DNA of 11,944 nucleotides from Ichthyophonus hoferi (GCA_002751075.1 NAOQ01000404.1:1-11944); one strand, 5' to 3'. Counted from the first letter of the stretch, positions 1 through 8,842 are shown. The notes: a model not told the origin generated them from the letters alone. Translations and numbers: made by a program.

Positions 1-2
1 TC

Positions 3-86
<84 letters not shown>
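3..86. repeat. (TTA)n trinucleotide microsatellite
   Basis: An uninterrupted run of TTA units, about 28 copies, begins essentially at the left edge of the window, so the true tract may extend further left. It ends sharply at GAGA near 87. It is followed by ordinary AT-rich DNA with a short TATTG patch near 98-112. No coding potential. Confidence 0.95.
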
Positions 87-572
87 GAGATATATTAAAT
101 TGTATTGTATTGCACACACACTGTTATATATTATATAGTATATATAGTTAGTAGGTATTACAGTATATATCTATATTAGTACGGTACATATACTATACTA
201 TATTAATATGCACTGTTATATAGTATGCAATAACACTACAGCCCTACACTTTTAGTTTGACCAATAGAGTAGCGGATACGTCGTATGGGTAGTAGGACTC
301 TGTAGTGGTAGTTTATTGGTTAGCAACATGACCTATATATAGATAAATAACCAACTACCTATTGGAGATAAAATATAAAATATTAACCAGTAGGATACAT
401 CAGGTGTCATTGGAGCGTAATGAGGACGGTAATATATAGTTTTATACAATACCCTAAATGATAATAAGCCAACAAGAAACCATGCCCGAGTATATTAGCC
501 CCGAGTATATTAGCCAATAGAAGATCGCCATAGTGAAATCATTAATGACAACAAGTTCACTCTAAAGTATAG
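87..572. other. AT-rich intergenic DNA without a supported gene
   Basis: Many stop codons in every frame and no splice-bounded open stretch that resembles a protein. It contains TA-rich runs (about 115-215) and a small 15-bp direct duplication at 486-515, listed separately. Nothing else recognised. Confidence 0.6.
486..515. repeat. Perfect 15-bp tandem duplication
   Basis: CCGAGTATATTAGCC occurs twice back to back (486-500 and 501-515). The second copy runs into a GCCAAT hexamer. A simple recent slippage or duplication event is the likely cause. Confidence 0.85.
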
Positions 573-780
573 GATAATAAGATAATAGAATAGTAGGATA
601 ATAGGATAGTATGATAGTAGTACAGTAGGATAGTAGGATAGTATGATAGTATGATAGTAGGATAGTAGAATAGTATGATAGTAGGATAGTAGAATAGTAG
701 GATAGTAGAATAGTATGACAGTATGATAGTATGATAGTAGAATAGTATGATAATAGGATAGTAGGATAGTATGATAGTAG
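573..780. repeat. Octanucleotide minisatellite (RATAGTAK)n, 26 units
   Basis: The segment divides into 26 consecutive octamers with no insertion or deletion. The commonest units are GATAGTAG, GATAGTAT, AATAGTAG and AATAGTAT; rare variants include TACAGTAG, GACAGTAT and GATAATAG. Variation is almost all substitution at positions 1 and 8. Because the octamer lacks stops on the reverse strand, long minus-strand open frames with a repeating YYHTILLS-type peptide arise in more than one frame. They are an artefact of the repeat, not genes. Confidence 0.92.
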
Positions 781-991
781 ATAGTATAATGGTATGGTAA
801 TATTATAAACACTACCAATGGTACACGTGAACATATTATGTACAGCATCTGATTCGGTCTCTTTGAAAACAAATACCATTTAAAGTTCCCTTAATTAATT
901 TAGTTCATATCAACTAACAGACTGCGTCCTTGATAAAGAACTTGATGGGAAAACATGATATACAGCAAATAAAATCCCTTTGTTGTTTGTA
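781..991. other. AT-rich intergenic spacer
   Basis: Non-repetitive AT-rich DNA between the octamer minisatellite and the first pentamer tract. It contains one CACGTG at about 824. No coding signal recognised. Confidence 0.5.
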
Positions 992-1200
992 TACTGTATT
1001 GCATTGTATTGTATTTCATTTTGTTCTATTCTATTCTCTTGTACTGTATTGCATTGTATTGTATTTTATTCTATTCTACTCTATTCTCTTGTACTGTATA
1101 GTATTGCATTATATGGTAATGTATTGTAGTATACTGTATTATGCTGTATTGCATTGTATTGCATTGTATTATAGTTTAGTGTATTGTGGTGTATTGTACC
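992..1200. repeat. TATTG-type pentamer tract with 50-bp higher-order period
   Basis: Built from pentamers such as TATTG, CATTG, TATTC and TATTT kept largely in 5-bp register. TACTGTAT recurs with its C at 994, 1044 and 1094, an exact 50-bp (ten-pentamer) spacing. The first two 50-bp units both contain the series TACTGTATTGCATTGTATTG followed by TATTC-rich pentamers. The third unit decays into irregular TATTG variants. The hydrophobic open frame across it is a composition artefact. Confidence 0.85.
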
Positions 1201-1533
1201 GTATTGTTTATCTAATGGCACAAGCTAGAGGTCCTAATTAAATGTTAAATACACGTAGTTTTACTTTTCATTGGGAAAACTTGTATTTTATTATTGGTTC
1301 AGTTCGTAGTAATAATATGGGTGTATGCGGTCTCTTTTTGATTTCTAATTATAGTACAATCTAGATAGATAGATACACACATATATATATATAGATGATA
1401 GATGGTCAGTAATACCTTGGAATGTATGTGTAGGCGACACAGTATTGGTCACAGACCATAGTGCTAAATTGCCTTCATTCCTTGGTGGGTGTGGTAGAGT
1501 CAGACTGACAAAAGCATTGCCTTTGGGCTGCAA
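1201..1533. other. AT-rich intergenic DNA with short GATA and AT runs
   Basis: Contains a GATAGATAGATA run with adjacent CACACATATATATA (about 1363-1392). A short minus-strand open frame of about 60 codons (1345-1533) has no family resemblance and no splice or start context worth crediting. Nothing else seen. Confidence 0.5.
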
Positions 1534-1899
1534 TCATTGGATAATGGTCAGGTGTAGATTGATATATGATATGATAAAGATCAGCTGTATACATTCACAG
1601 AAATTAATAAAATAAAATTAACTCGGTTCTGCATCCACTTTTATCTTCTACTTAAAATGTATTCCTTGCTCTATTGGACCACCATTAAAAAAAAATTGAA
1701 TCACAACACCTCCAATTAACTAAATACATAACTGTATACTAAGTTTTCAATCCACTTATACTAATATATTATAGGATAAATAAAGATCAGGTTTATACGG
1801 AGATAATAGTAAAAATGTTAACTGTACGCATCTCCATGATTGGATGAATGTCAGGTGCATATTGAAATATTATAGGATAAAGGTCGGGTAAATACGGAT
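1534..1899. repeat. Diverged short repeat family, about three copies
   Basis: Copies at about 1534-1592 and 1837-1899 share the order ATTGGAT, ATG-GTCAGGTG, ATTGA, ATATNATA, GGATAAAGRTC and ATAC. A shorter partial copy at about 1760-1800 has the right-hand half (ATATTATAGGATAAA, AGATCAGGT, TATACGG). The copies differ by many substitutions, so they look old. No open frame, terminal inverted repeat or target-site duplication was recognised, and the family is unknown to me. Confidence 0.6.
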
Positions 1900-2559
1900 C
1901 TATGATTAAAACTCTAGGAGTTATGCTTAAATATTATAATATACTAGACTTATTTAGGCTAAAAGTACATATTACTCATGTTTATTGGGAAAATATGGGT
2001 TGATAGGTAATTATATACTAGTTGTTGTTGTTGGAAAAGGTGCCATACGTTACAATGATTCCTTATTTATTTGTTTTGTGGAATATAACATATATTCCAT
2101 TTATTTATTATCCACTATGAATCAAATAGTAGAGATTATCCATCAAACCTAAGTAGTAATGATTTAGATTGAGATTAATTATTACATACTAGATTATATT
2201 AGGTATGCAGTTTGATCCAAATTCAGTCTCATTACACCATGTGTTTATAATGCTATAAATGAACTACTGTGTGGTTGAGACGGGGCTTCTAGTTTTGTTT
2301 ACACTATAGTCCGCCACCCGACTTGCGTGATTGTCAGGATAACGGCTCAAGATAAAGACAGGTACATCGTGTATAGTTTACATTTCACCCTTTCAACAGT
2401 TTTGATATATTGGTAATTATTCAAAGTAATTTTCTATTGAGTTATGGCTATCTCTATAGGTATGTATAATTCATTTTAGTTTACCCTAATTACAGTAAAC
2501 CTTCTCACAAAACAATGCGTAGTGAATTAGAATTCGAAAATCTTTTGAGTAAAAAATAA
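1900..2559. other. AT-rich intergenic DNA, nothing recognised
   Basis: No open frame of useful length and no convincing splice-bounded exon on either strand. It holds scattered TTATA and ATTTATTTATT runs. Positions 2280-2400 are slightly more GC-rich but still carry stops in all frames. Confidence 0.5.
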
Positions 2560-2579
2560 GTACGTAGGTACGTAGGTAG
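2560..2579. repeat. Short GTACGTAG tandem repeat
   Basis: Two and a half units of the octamer GTACGTAG. Each unit contains the palindrome TACGTA. Confidence 0.8.
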
Positions 2580-2604
2580 ACACATAAAGATATAGATTAT
2601 AGCG

Positions 2605-2651
2605 TATTATATTATTTATTTTATTATATTATATTATGCTATATTATATTA
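2605..2651. repeat. TATTA-type pentamer patch
   Basis: A run of TTATA/TATTA pentamers with minor interruptions. It is the AT-only form of the pentamer that expands elsewhere in this window. Confidence 0.7.
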
Positions 2652-2879
2652 AAAATGCATATGAAACTATATTAGATTAGATTAGTAATATTATTCAGAG
2701 ATAAATTCATATATATATGCAAGTAGATAGACCAATAGAAATAGACATAAATGGCCTTCTAAGGCAATAGATCTATCTGTACATAGCCAAGTATAATACT
2801 ATCCAATAAAATATTTCAATCCAATGTATGTCACCTGTCAAATGCATGATATTAATTAAGAAGAACTGGTAAACTACTA
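2652..2879. other. AT-rich intergenic spacer
   Basis: AT-rich DNA with stops in all frames and no exon-like stretch. It includes a GATTAGATTAG run near 2674 and an ATATATAT run near 2710. Nothing recognised. Confidence 0.5.
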
Positions 2880-3270
2880 TGACTAGAAAATATCAATGGA
2901 TTCATAATATAATTATATATTATACAAAATAATTATATATATCTAACCCGAATAAGTTCTAAAAAATGGGAGAAATATGCAAGGTCAACTTACAATAATA
3001 TTATAATCAGTTAATAAAATTAGTCCAAACGTATTGGCCAATGATACATTCATTATAAAAGTAATCAATAAACCACTAGATACCTATAGTGAACTCCAAC
3101 TACCTAATTAGATAGAAATATATCAAGACATACAGACTCGTAATATATAATATATATAAAACAAAACAATTATATATATAACCCGAGCAATGTATAAAAA
3201 GGGAGATACATACAGTGAAACCCGAATGATTAATTGGATAGGGGCGCATCAATACTTACAACGTACCGCA
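2880..3270. repeat. Two diverged copies of a roughly 235-bp segment
   Basis: The block around 2925-2995 (AAATAATTATATATAT, AACCCGA, then a short gap, TAAAAAATGGGAGA, later CTTACAA) recurs at about 3160-3262 (AAACAATTATATATATA, ACCCGAGCAATGTATAAAAAGGGAGA in pieces, later CTTACAA). The AACCCG anchors are about 235 bp apart. Similarity is patchy and AT-rich runs inflate it, so this is a tentative call. Confidence 0.4.
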
Positions 3271-3295
3271 CCCTCCAAACTGGGGCAGGCATGAG

Positions 3296-3543
3296 AATAC
3301 TACTAGAGGCACGTGTATTGTTAAGATCCCATAACTAGAATAGCCAATGCAATCAATGAGTTAGCAACAAATACTTTATTGTGATATATATATATATGGG
3401 TTGGGTTCTTTGTCTATACTTATATATTGGTATATTGCAGCATTGGCTGGTATGTAAGGAAGTTTTAAAATATCTATTGTTATATTATATTATATTGTTG
3501 TATTATATTATATTGCAGTGCATTGTATTGTATTGTATTACAG
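3296..3543. repeat. Compound tandem repeat, copy 1
   Basis: The unit opens with ACTACTAGAGGCACGTGTATT, then AAGATCCCATAAC, ATAGCCAAT and ATCAAT-AGTTAGC. An (AT)n run and a TTATA/TATTG pentamer patch close it. CACGTG lies at 3310-3315 and CCAAT at 3344-3348. Copy 2 begins 248 bp later with the same series. Its pentamer array is short, about 3480-3540. Confidence 0.85.
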
Positions 3544-3825
3544 GACACTACTTGAGGCACGTGTATTATTAGGATCCCATAACCAAGGATAGCCAATAAG
3601 ATCAATAGGTTAGTGCCATTAAACTTTAATTGGAATATGGATGGGATGGTGTGCATGAAGGTTTTAACGTACACACTGTTATATTATATTATATTTGTGT
3701 TATATTATATTAAATTATATAACGATAATTGTGCTGTATTGTAATAAATTGTGTTGTATTGAATTGTATTGAATTGAATTGAATTGTACATTATTGTTAT
3801 TTTTATTGTATTGTTTAATATTATA
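3544..3825. repeat. Compound tandem repeat, copy 2
   Basis: Same order as copy 1: ACTACTTGAGGCACGTGTATT, AGGATCCCATAAC, GGATAGCCAATAAGATCAATAGG (in two pieces) and GTTAGT. A TTTAATTGG-ATATGG segment leads into a TTATA/TTGTA/GAATT pentamer array at about 3678-3800. CACGTG is at 3558-3563. It is closest to copy 3 in the GGATAGCC...ATCAATAGGTTAGT block. Confidence 0.85.
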
Positions 3826-4490
3826 GAATATTACTAGAAACACGTGTATGGTGAAGATCTCATACCTACGGATAGCCAGTAATATCAATAGGTTAGTATC
3901 CCTAAATTTTAATAGGGATATGAGTGTGTTGGCCTATACGAAGAACTTTGAAGTATACATTATGTTATATTATATTATATTGTATTGTATTGTGTATTGT
4001 ATTGTATTGTATGATATTGTATTATACAGTATTGTATAGTGCTATATTATATTATATTATATTGTGTTGTATTGTATTGTATTGTATTGTATTGTATTGT
4101 ATTGTATTGTATTGTATTGTATTGTATTGTATTGTATTGTATTGTATTGTATTGTATTGTATTATATTGTATTATATTGTATTGTATTGTATTGTATTGT
4201 ATTGTATTGTATTATATTGTATTGTATTGTATTGTGTTGTATTGTATTATTGTATTGTATTGTATTGTATTGTGTTGTGTGTATTGTATTGTATTGTATT
4301 GTATTGTATTGTATTGTATTGTGTTGTGTTGTATTGTGTTGTGTTGTATTGTATTGTATTGTACTGTATTGTATTGTGTTGTATAGTATTATATTATATT
4401 ATATTATATTATATTATATTATATTGTATTATTGTATTGTACTGTATTTTATTGTATTGTATTGTATTGTATTGTATTGTGTATGTATAA
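3826..4490. repeat. Compound tandem repeat, copy 3, with expanded pentamer array
   Basis: The unique part (3826-3960) aligns with copies 1 and 2: ATTACTAGAAACACGTGTAT, AAGATCTCATA, GGATAGCCAGTAA and ATCAATAGGTTAGTA. CACGTG is at 3841-3846, and the CCAAT is changed to CCAGT. From about 3961 the unit runs into roughly 100 pentamers (mostly TATTG, with TATTA clusters at both ends and TGTTG variants near 4320-4380), about 525 bp in nearly unbroken 5-bp register. Because TATTG has no stop in these frames, overlapping plus-strand frames encoding endless CIVLY pentapeptides appear. I do not regard these as genes. Confidence 0.88.
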
Positions 4491-4539
4491 TATTATATGG
4501 TCTTGAATTTTATCACATTATATTATACTAGATATATTG

Positions 4540-4812
4540 CACTCAGCCTTTAGTCAAACACAATGCTTTCTATCGATTGACTGAGCCTCTTCATCAATCA
4601 TCCATCTATGATTATAACCAAATGCAGAAAGAATTTCAACTTCATCATTGGTGCATATAAGCAGAAAACGTCATCGCCTGGGCAATCAGCCGCATGCAGT
4701 GGCACGTGTACATCGCCGCCAATCTACAATCTACAATAACGCGTACAATACCATCTGACATTAGTCAAACGTTCATTTTATAACTGTCGTTTCTTTTTAG
4801 TAGGAGTATAAT
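4540..4812 (+). promoter_or_regulatory. Upstream region of ALB1 with CACGTG and CCAAT boxes
   Basis: Base composition rises from almost pure AT to a mixed sequence just after the pentamer array. GGCACGTGTA at 4701-4710 contains the palindrome CACGTG, 105 bp before the ATG. A CCAAT at 4719-4723 follows. AGTCAAAC occurs twice (about 4551 and 4763). AGTCAA (4551-4556) and TTGACT (4577-4582) form a weak inverted repeat. TTCTTTTTAG ends at 4800, only 12 nt before the ATG, and could be the acceptor of a 5'-UTR intron. Promoter function is inferred from position; no TATA box or transcription start can be assigned with certainty. Confidence 0.45.
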
Positions 4813-6412
4813 ATGACCGCCCCAGGTATTAACAGGCGCAAGTCGCCCTTTGTGGCTAAAAGCAAGGCACGCGCAGCCAACAAAGCTATTAAGAAAAAAA
4901 GAAAAACCGATAAGATTATCCAGAATTCCGGCTTGGTTTTAACTAAAGCCCAGAAGAAAAAGCTGGTTTCTAACCCTAACGCCAACGTGTCTTTGTCCAG
5001 GAAGAAACTGCGTCTTATGGGAAAACAGATGAAGTCTGTTGATAAGGAAATGGGTACGTGATCTCTTGTAATTTGTTCTGTATTTTTTTTGGTATGATAA
5101 TGATTTGGTAGTTCTTTAAATCTTTGCACGACAGGTTAATACATTAATACATGTGTTGCTGTTAATTATTTCTTTCTATCCTGGGTTTATTTTATATATT
5201 ATATTATATATGTAGTTATAGTCACTGCCAGTTACTCCTCCAGATGTTAGTTTTCTCTTTACTGTGTAAATTATATAACTAAGTGGCTACAAGATTATTA
5301 CTATTGTCTTACCCGAAAAAACTATGTACACAATGTTTTTGAAAACAGTTAGTGTATGTTATCCTGCAGATAAATTACACTTACCAAAAAAATAATTCTA
5401 AAGGCAAGGTATTCAAAATAGTTTAAAGATGAAAGGGAATACGAATAAGAGGGTGTGTAATAAGTGATATGTTGAATTAATATGGGCAATGTGGTGTCTC
5501 TTTTTTCTTTCCAACTCCTACTAATCCTGCTCACCCTAGCTTATAGGGCAGGTATTGGCACAGTGATAGTCATCTCGTTCTATCGTCTGTTTAATTCTAG
5601 ATTATTTACACTAAATTGATACGTTGTCGATGTATATGGTGCTTGTGCTCTATTTTTGACTAATTGATATCATATATTTCTAAGAGAGTGTAAATGAAAC
5701 CACGTACATTTTTATATTAACTTTGGCTGTCAATTATTATCTGTCATTAATTCATCAACCTAAAACAGAGGACGTTAGCGAGCAGCCCATTGAGACTGTT
5801 GAGGTGGCAATGGAGGTGGAGGGATCTAACAAGGGCACCACTCTTGGTGGTAAGCATGACGTTGTGTATTAGGAATACATTACTAGTTGAGAGTTCTCTT
5901 TATGGGTTACATCACGTATATATATATATTTGTTGTACATTTTTCCAAGCCTATACGATGTGTTTTAGGGAAGCCGTTGACCCTTTTTTGCATTTATATT
6001 TACATGCATATATAATTAATGAAACGCCTGTGATCTTTAATTCTTTTCGATTTACTATTATATTAAATCTTCGTTCCAATGTAGAATTGTATGTATGTTT
6101 TGACCTCATATACACCTAAGATAGTATAAATACTGTAAAATATAATTTGCTTTTACCGGGCATAATGGCATCATTGCCATCATATTGTAAGTATAGCACC
6201 CGACCTTTTGGTGTTTACTGCTAACTATAATAAACTTATTAATATGATCTCCAACGTTTTGAGGCTGTTTTCTATTATTCAAGTTGTGTTGTACATTGCT
6301 AATCTTTCTAAAGATGGGCATGAGACAGTTAGCTTATGGATGTATATATATATATATATATATACCATCATTAACACATTATGTTGTCACAGGTCCTAAA
6401 GTATCCGCTTAA
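4813..6412 (+). CDS. ALB1: Alb1-like pre-60S ribosome biogenesis/export factor, three exons
   Basis: Exons are 4813-5053, 5769-5849 and 6393-6412, giving 113 residues. Donors are GTACGT and GTAAGC; acceptors are AACAG and CACAG. Both junctions fall after codon base 1 and keep the frame. The protein begins MTAPGINRRKSP. Residues 1-75 are rich in Lys/Arg and include LTKAQKKKL and LSRKKLRL, like the basic block of yeast Alb1. A short acidic stretch after KEM and the tail TTLGGPKVSA follow; yeast Alb1 ends TTLGGPFFP. In yeast, Alb1 is a nuclear shuttling protein that works with Arx1 on late pre-60S particles around Tif6 release and export. That role is transferred by homology. The protein is shorter than yeast Alb1 (about 175 aa) but keeps both ends. 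The first in-frame ATG fits family N-termini. Exon 1 read without splicing would stop after three more bases of Gly-Thr coding sequence, which supports the intron. Confidence 0.85.
5054..5768 (+). other. ALB1 intron 1 (715 bp)
   Basis: Runs from GTACGT to AACAG. The branch-point-like ATCAAC lies about 15 nt before the acceptor. The interior is AT-rich with stops in every frame. Open stretches inside it show no family resemblance. Confidence 0.8.
5850..6392 (+). other. ALB1 intron 2 (543 bp)
   Basis: Runs from GTAAGC to TCACAG. ATTAAC about 20 nt before the acceptor is a plausible branch site. It contains an (AT)n run at about 6343-6362. It separates TTLGG from the last six codons, splitting the Gly codon GGT as G|GT. 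The match of the rejoined tail to the Alb1 consensus is the main support for this acceptor. Confidence 0.8.
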
Positions 6413-8300
6413 AGGAAGAAATGAACCTGCCTGCTATCATACTGCAGTGGCTATTTAACTCTTTTGGCACCTGACTGGCTGAACGTTATACTATATATAT
6501 ATATTTCTTTGGTTAATAATTAATTTTACCTCAACCAAGGGGCATGCTTATTATTTTTCGTATCTCCCGATTTATAAATAGTGATGTACTGCGGGAACGC
6601 AACTGCATCTATCCTCTCTCCTGCGTTGTGATGGTTCTAAATTGTGGTGTAATTTTATGCAATATCATATCATGTTATTTCATGCTGGTATATATAATCC
6701 AACAACTCGTAGAAGTAGGGATGGGATGGGGAAATAATAACGATAATGATATTGATGTAACTACTCATAGATATAAACTAGACCTGCTTTGGAAGTGGGA
6801 TCATGCCCTGTGTAGAAAAATATTTTTCCTATACATTCGTGTGCTCTCTACAATACCTTGTACACACGTATACATATATGACCTATAAGAAAGGTTGGGT
6901 CAAGACACCGTATATACAAGCTATGCCCAACGGGCTATTCTATACTGAATGTATGGTTACCTATATTTATTGTATTAGGCGCAAATTAAGTTTTCTTTTA
7001 TATTTTGCAGTTATACCATAGGCTGTAAAAGGTTCATTTTTGACCAAGAACAATTATAATACCTATGTTGGGACTCGCCACGATTAAAAATACCATTTTA
7101 GCGATAGTATAATGCAATTGCTTGACCCCTGGTTGTTAAGGTGGAAATTATCGCACCAGATTTAAATTATGCTGGTGATAATGAATTTTGATATGAAATG
7201 TTTTGGGTAGGTGCTAAATTGATACATAGCATATGATTGAATGTATGTAAAACAAAATATGTGGTTCTTCATTCATTAAAGAACGTCTCTTGTTTTGCTT
7301 AATCTTCATAGCCTTAGGTATACATACAAACCTAGTACAATTTTTTTTTTTCATGTGTATTGCGAAAATAACTCCATCTATATACTTACACTGGATTCAG
7401 GGATGTTAAAGCAACCAATCAAGTACAAATGTGGTATTTAAAAAATGCACAATATTAAGGGACTAGGTTTCAGGATAGAGGATGTCAGTAAAGGAATATT
7501 ATTAGCAAGAATCATTACACACGTAGTCCTATACCTATACAATACATAGTGCCTTTCTCCCTACTTCTTTGTAAAACATACTAAACAAAAAAAGAACATT
7601 TATTTAATTGGAATATTTATTAAATTTGGGTGTTTCTTTATATTGCTCTAATCATTTAATATTATTAGCAATGACTCTTACATATGTAGTCTGGAAAAAA
7701 TAGGTGCAATCTATTGGTGCTAAATGTCAATCCAACATGATCGATCTAAACTGAACCAGCCAATGGAAGATCATTTTAAAATATTTTATAAATATTTTTA
7801 TATAATTGGTCGAATATACCAATATTCCTGTTGAAGATATTGCTCAAAAATACATATCTTTTTCAAAGTTACTCGTCAAAGTATCAAAGACTCTCCATAG
7901 ACGTTAAATCTGGTGGCTCTGTGCGTAGTTCAAACTTAAATAAGTTAAGTCCATTTTCCCTTCTGAGTTCACAGTGTATTTGAGTAGTTTGTTATGTCTT
8001 CTCAATTAACAAGGCTGCGGCGTCGGGATTTGTCAATCCAGATATTAAGTCGAATCAAAGTATGTGTAGCGGCTTTGGTGTAGCTTGTTAACAAATGCCT
8101 ATATGGGTAGTAACGATGATGAAATCTGGTTTTCTAATCAGAATTATTATATTTAATAACGAGTAAATATCACTGCATATGTATCGCTCCTTTATATATT
8201 TAAATACAATGGAAAAGCGTATTTTTCAAACCTCGATTACGTTTTAGTAGCTTATATAATCTCTATAGTTGTTAAACACAAGTCCACATAAGACAGGTAC
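6413..8300. other. Intergenic DNA downstream of ALB1
   Basis: No gene recognised. Several open stretches of 60-115 codons (for example 6544-6888 and 6803-7021) have AT-driven composition, no family resemblance and no plausible splice partners. No AATAAA lies within about 300 bp of the ALB1 stop, so the 3' end of that transcript cannot be placed. The region contains (AT)n runs, a bulged 11-bp hairpin at 7147-7182, nested short inverted repeats at 7249-7296 and one CAGCCAAT at 7757-7764. Confidence 0.5.
7147..7182. other. Bulged inverted repeat (hairpin)
   Basis: ATTATC plus ACCAG on the left, with a 2-nt GC bulge between them, pair with CTGGTGATAAT on the right. The stem is 11 bp around a 12-nt AT-rich loop. 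It could be a hairpin in RNA or a chance inverted repeat; no poly-T or other context decides. Confidence 0.45.
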
Positions 8301-8393
8301 GGGCATTTTTGGGGGTCCAGATAAGGTAACTGGTTGCTTAGGCTTCCCGCCTAAGACAAGTCCTGCTGACTTGTTTGGTAATAAAAACATGCC
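8301..8393. ncRNA. Candidate structured RNA or multi-hairpin element
   Basis: Two perfect 7-bp hairpins with 5-nt loops lie back to back: CTTAGGC/GCCTAAG (8337-8343 with 8349-8355) and ACAAGTC/GACTTGT (8356-8362 with 8368-8374). A shorter CCAG/CTGG hairpin (8317-8320 with 8330-8333) precedes them. GGCATTTTT (8302-8310) can pair with AAAA plus ATGCC (8384-8393, one bulged C) to close the whole into a four-way junction. The segment is more GC-rich than its surroundings. It lacks tRNA features (no A-box or B-box, wrong arm sizes) and matches no snRNA motif I know. The strand is undetermined because the inverted repeats are symmetric. Transcription is not shown by the sequence, so this is a structural candidate only. 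Confidence 0.35.
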
Positions 8394-8400
8394 TTATCAT

Positions 8401-8842
8401 ATCTGTACTCTGTGAACGCAGGGGGACACTTTAAAACGCTGCTTAATTCGGCATTTCTTCTCATTATAAACTAATATAGGTCACAGGAACGCCCTTGTCT
8501 TTACTTAATATTTTCAACACTAGTTTATATAGCTACAAATATTTAATATTATTAGTAATTATTATTAAAAACAGCAGGTGCTATTTAAACCTGCCAATTA
8601 GAGAATATCTTATATTAGGACCATATTATCAAGAATAGGAACGTATTATATATATTATACGTATTAGGAGTAAAATTGTAATCTCATTTACCTATATTAA
8701 TAATCATCAGCATATCTCTATTTTTTAAAAAACTTACTCTATACACTCGTACATAAATTGGCCCAATCATGGTCATGGCTGTACTGTATTGCACAACAGA
8801 TCTATTCGAAACACAAAATGTTAATAAGTAGTTTAAATCGTT
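8401..8842. other. AT-rich intergenic DNA, nothing recognised
   Basis: AT-rich with short TTTAATATTATTA runs. No coding or structural signal beyond chance was found. Confidence 0.5.

Noticed and set aside
510-879. Two overlapping minus-strand open frames of 105-120 codons
   Set aside because: They are read from the octamer minisatellite, whose reverse strand has no stops. The peptides are periodic YYHTILLS-type repeats in more than one frame.
930-1241. Plus-strand open frame of 103 codons
   Set aside because: It is made of the 50-bp pentamer repeat. The product is a low-complexity hydrophobic string with no family match.
3924-4531. Long overlapping plus-strand open frames (115-188 codons) of repeating CIVLY pentapeptide
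   Set aside because: They arise because TATTG pentamers contain no stop in these frames. All three frames encode the same pentapeptide, with no start context or family resemblance.
5349-5534. Minus-strand open frame and a GTAAGT-like donor inside ALB1 intron 1
   Set aside because: Only about 60 codons, with no matching acceptor, no family resemblance, and it lies within an intron supported by phase and homology.
6544-7021. Open frames of 114 and 72 codons downstream of ALB1
   Set aside because: Composition follows the local AT content. There are no recognisable domains, no good splice partners, and the two frames overlap in conflicting phases.
7385-7450. Minus-strand exon ending in a GTAAGTATA donor
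   Set aside because: The donor is good, but two of the three upstream frames stop quickly and the third encodes nothing recognisable. No partner exon was found.
8301-8393. tRNA gene
   Set aside because: The arms are 7 bp with 5-nt loops, there is no T-loop TTCGANT, no A- or B-box, and the closing helix is bulged.
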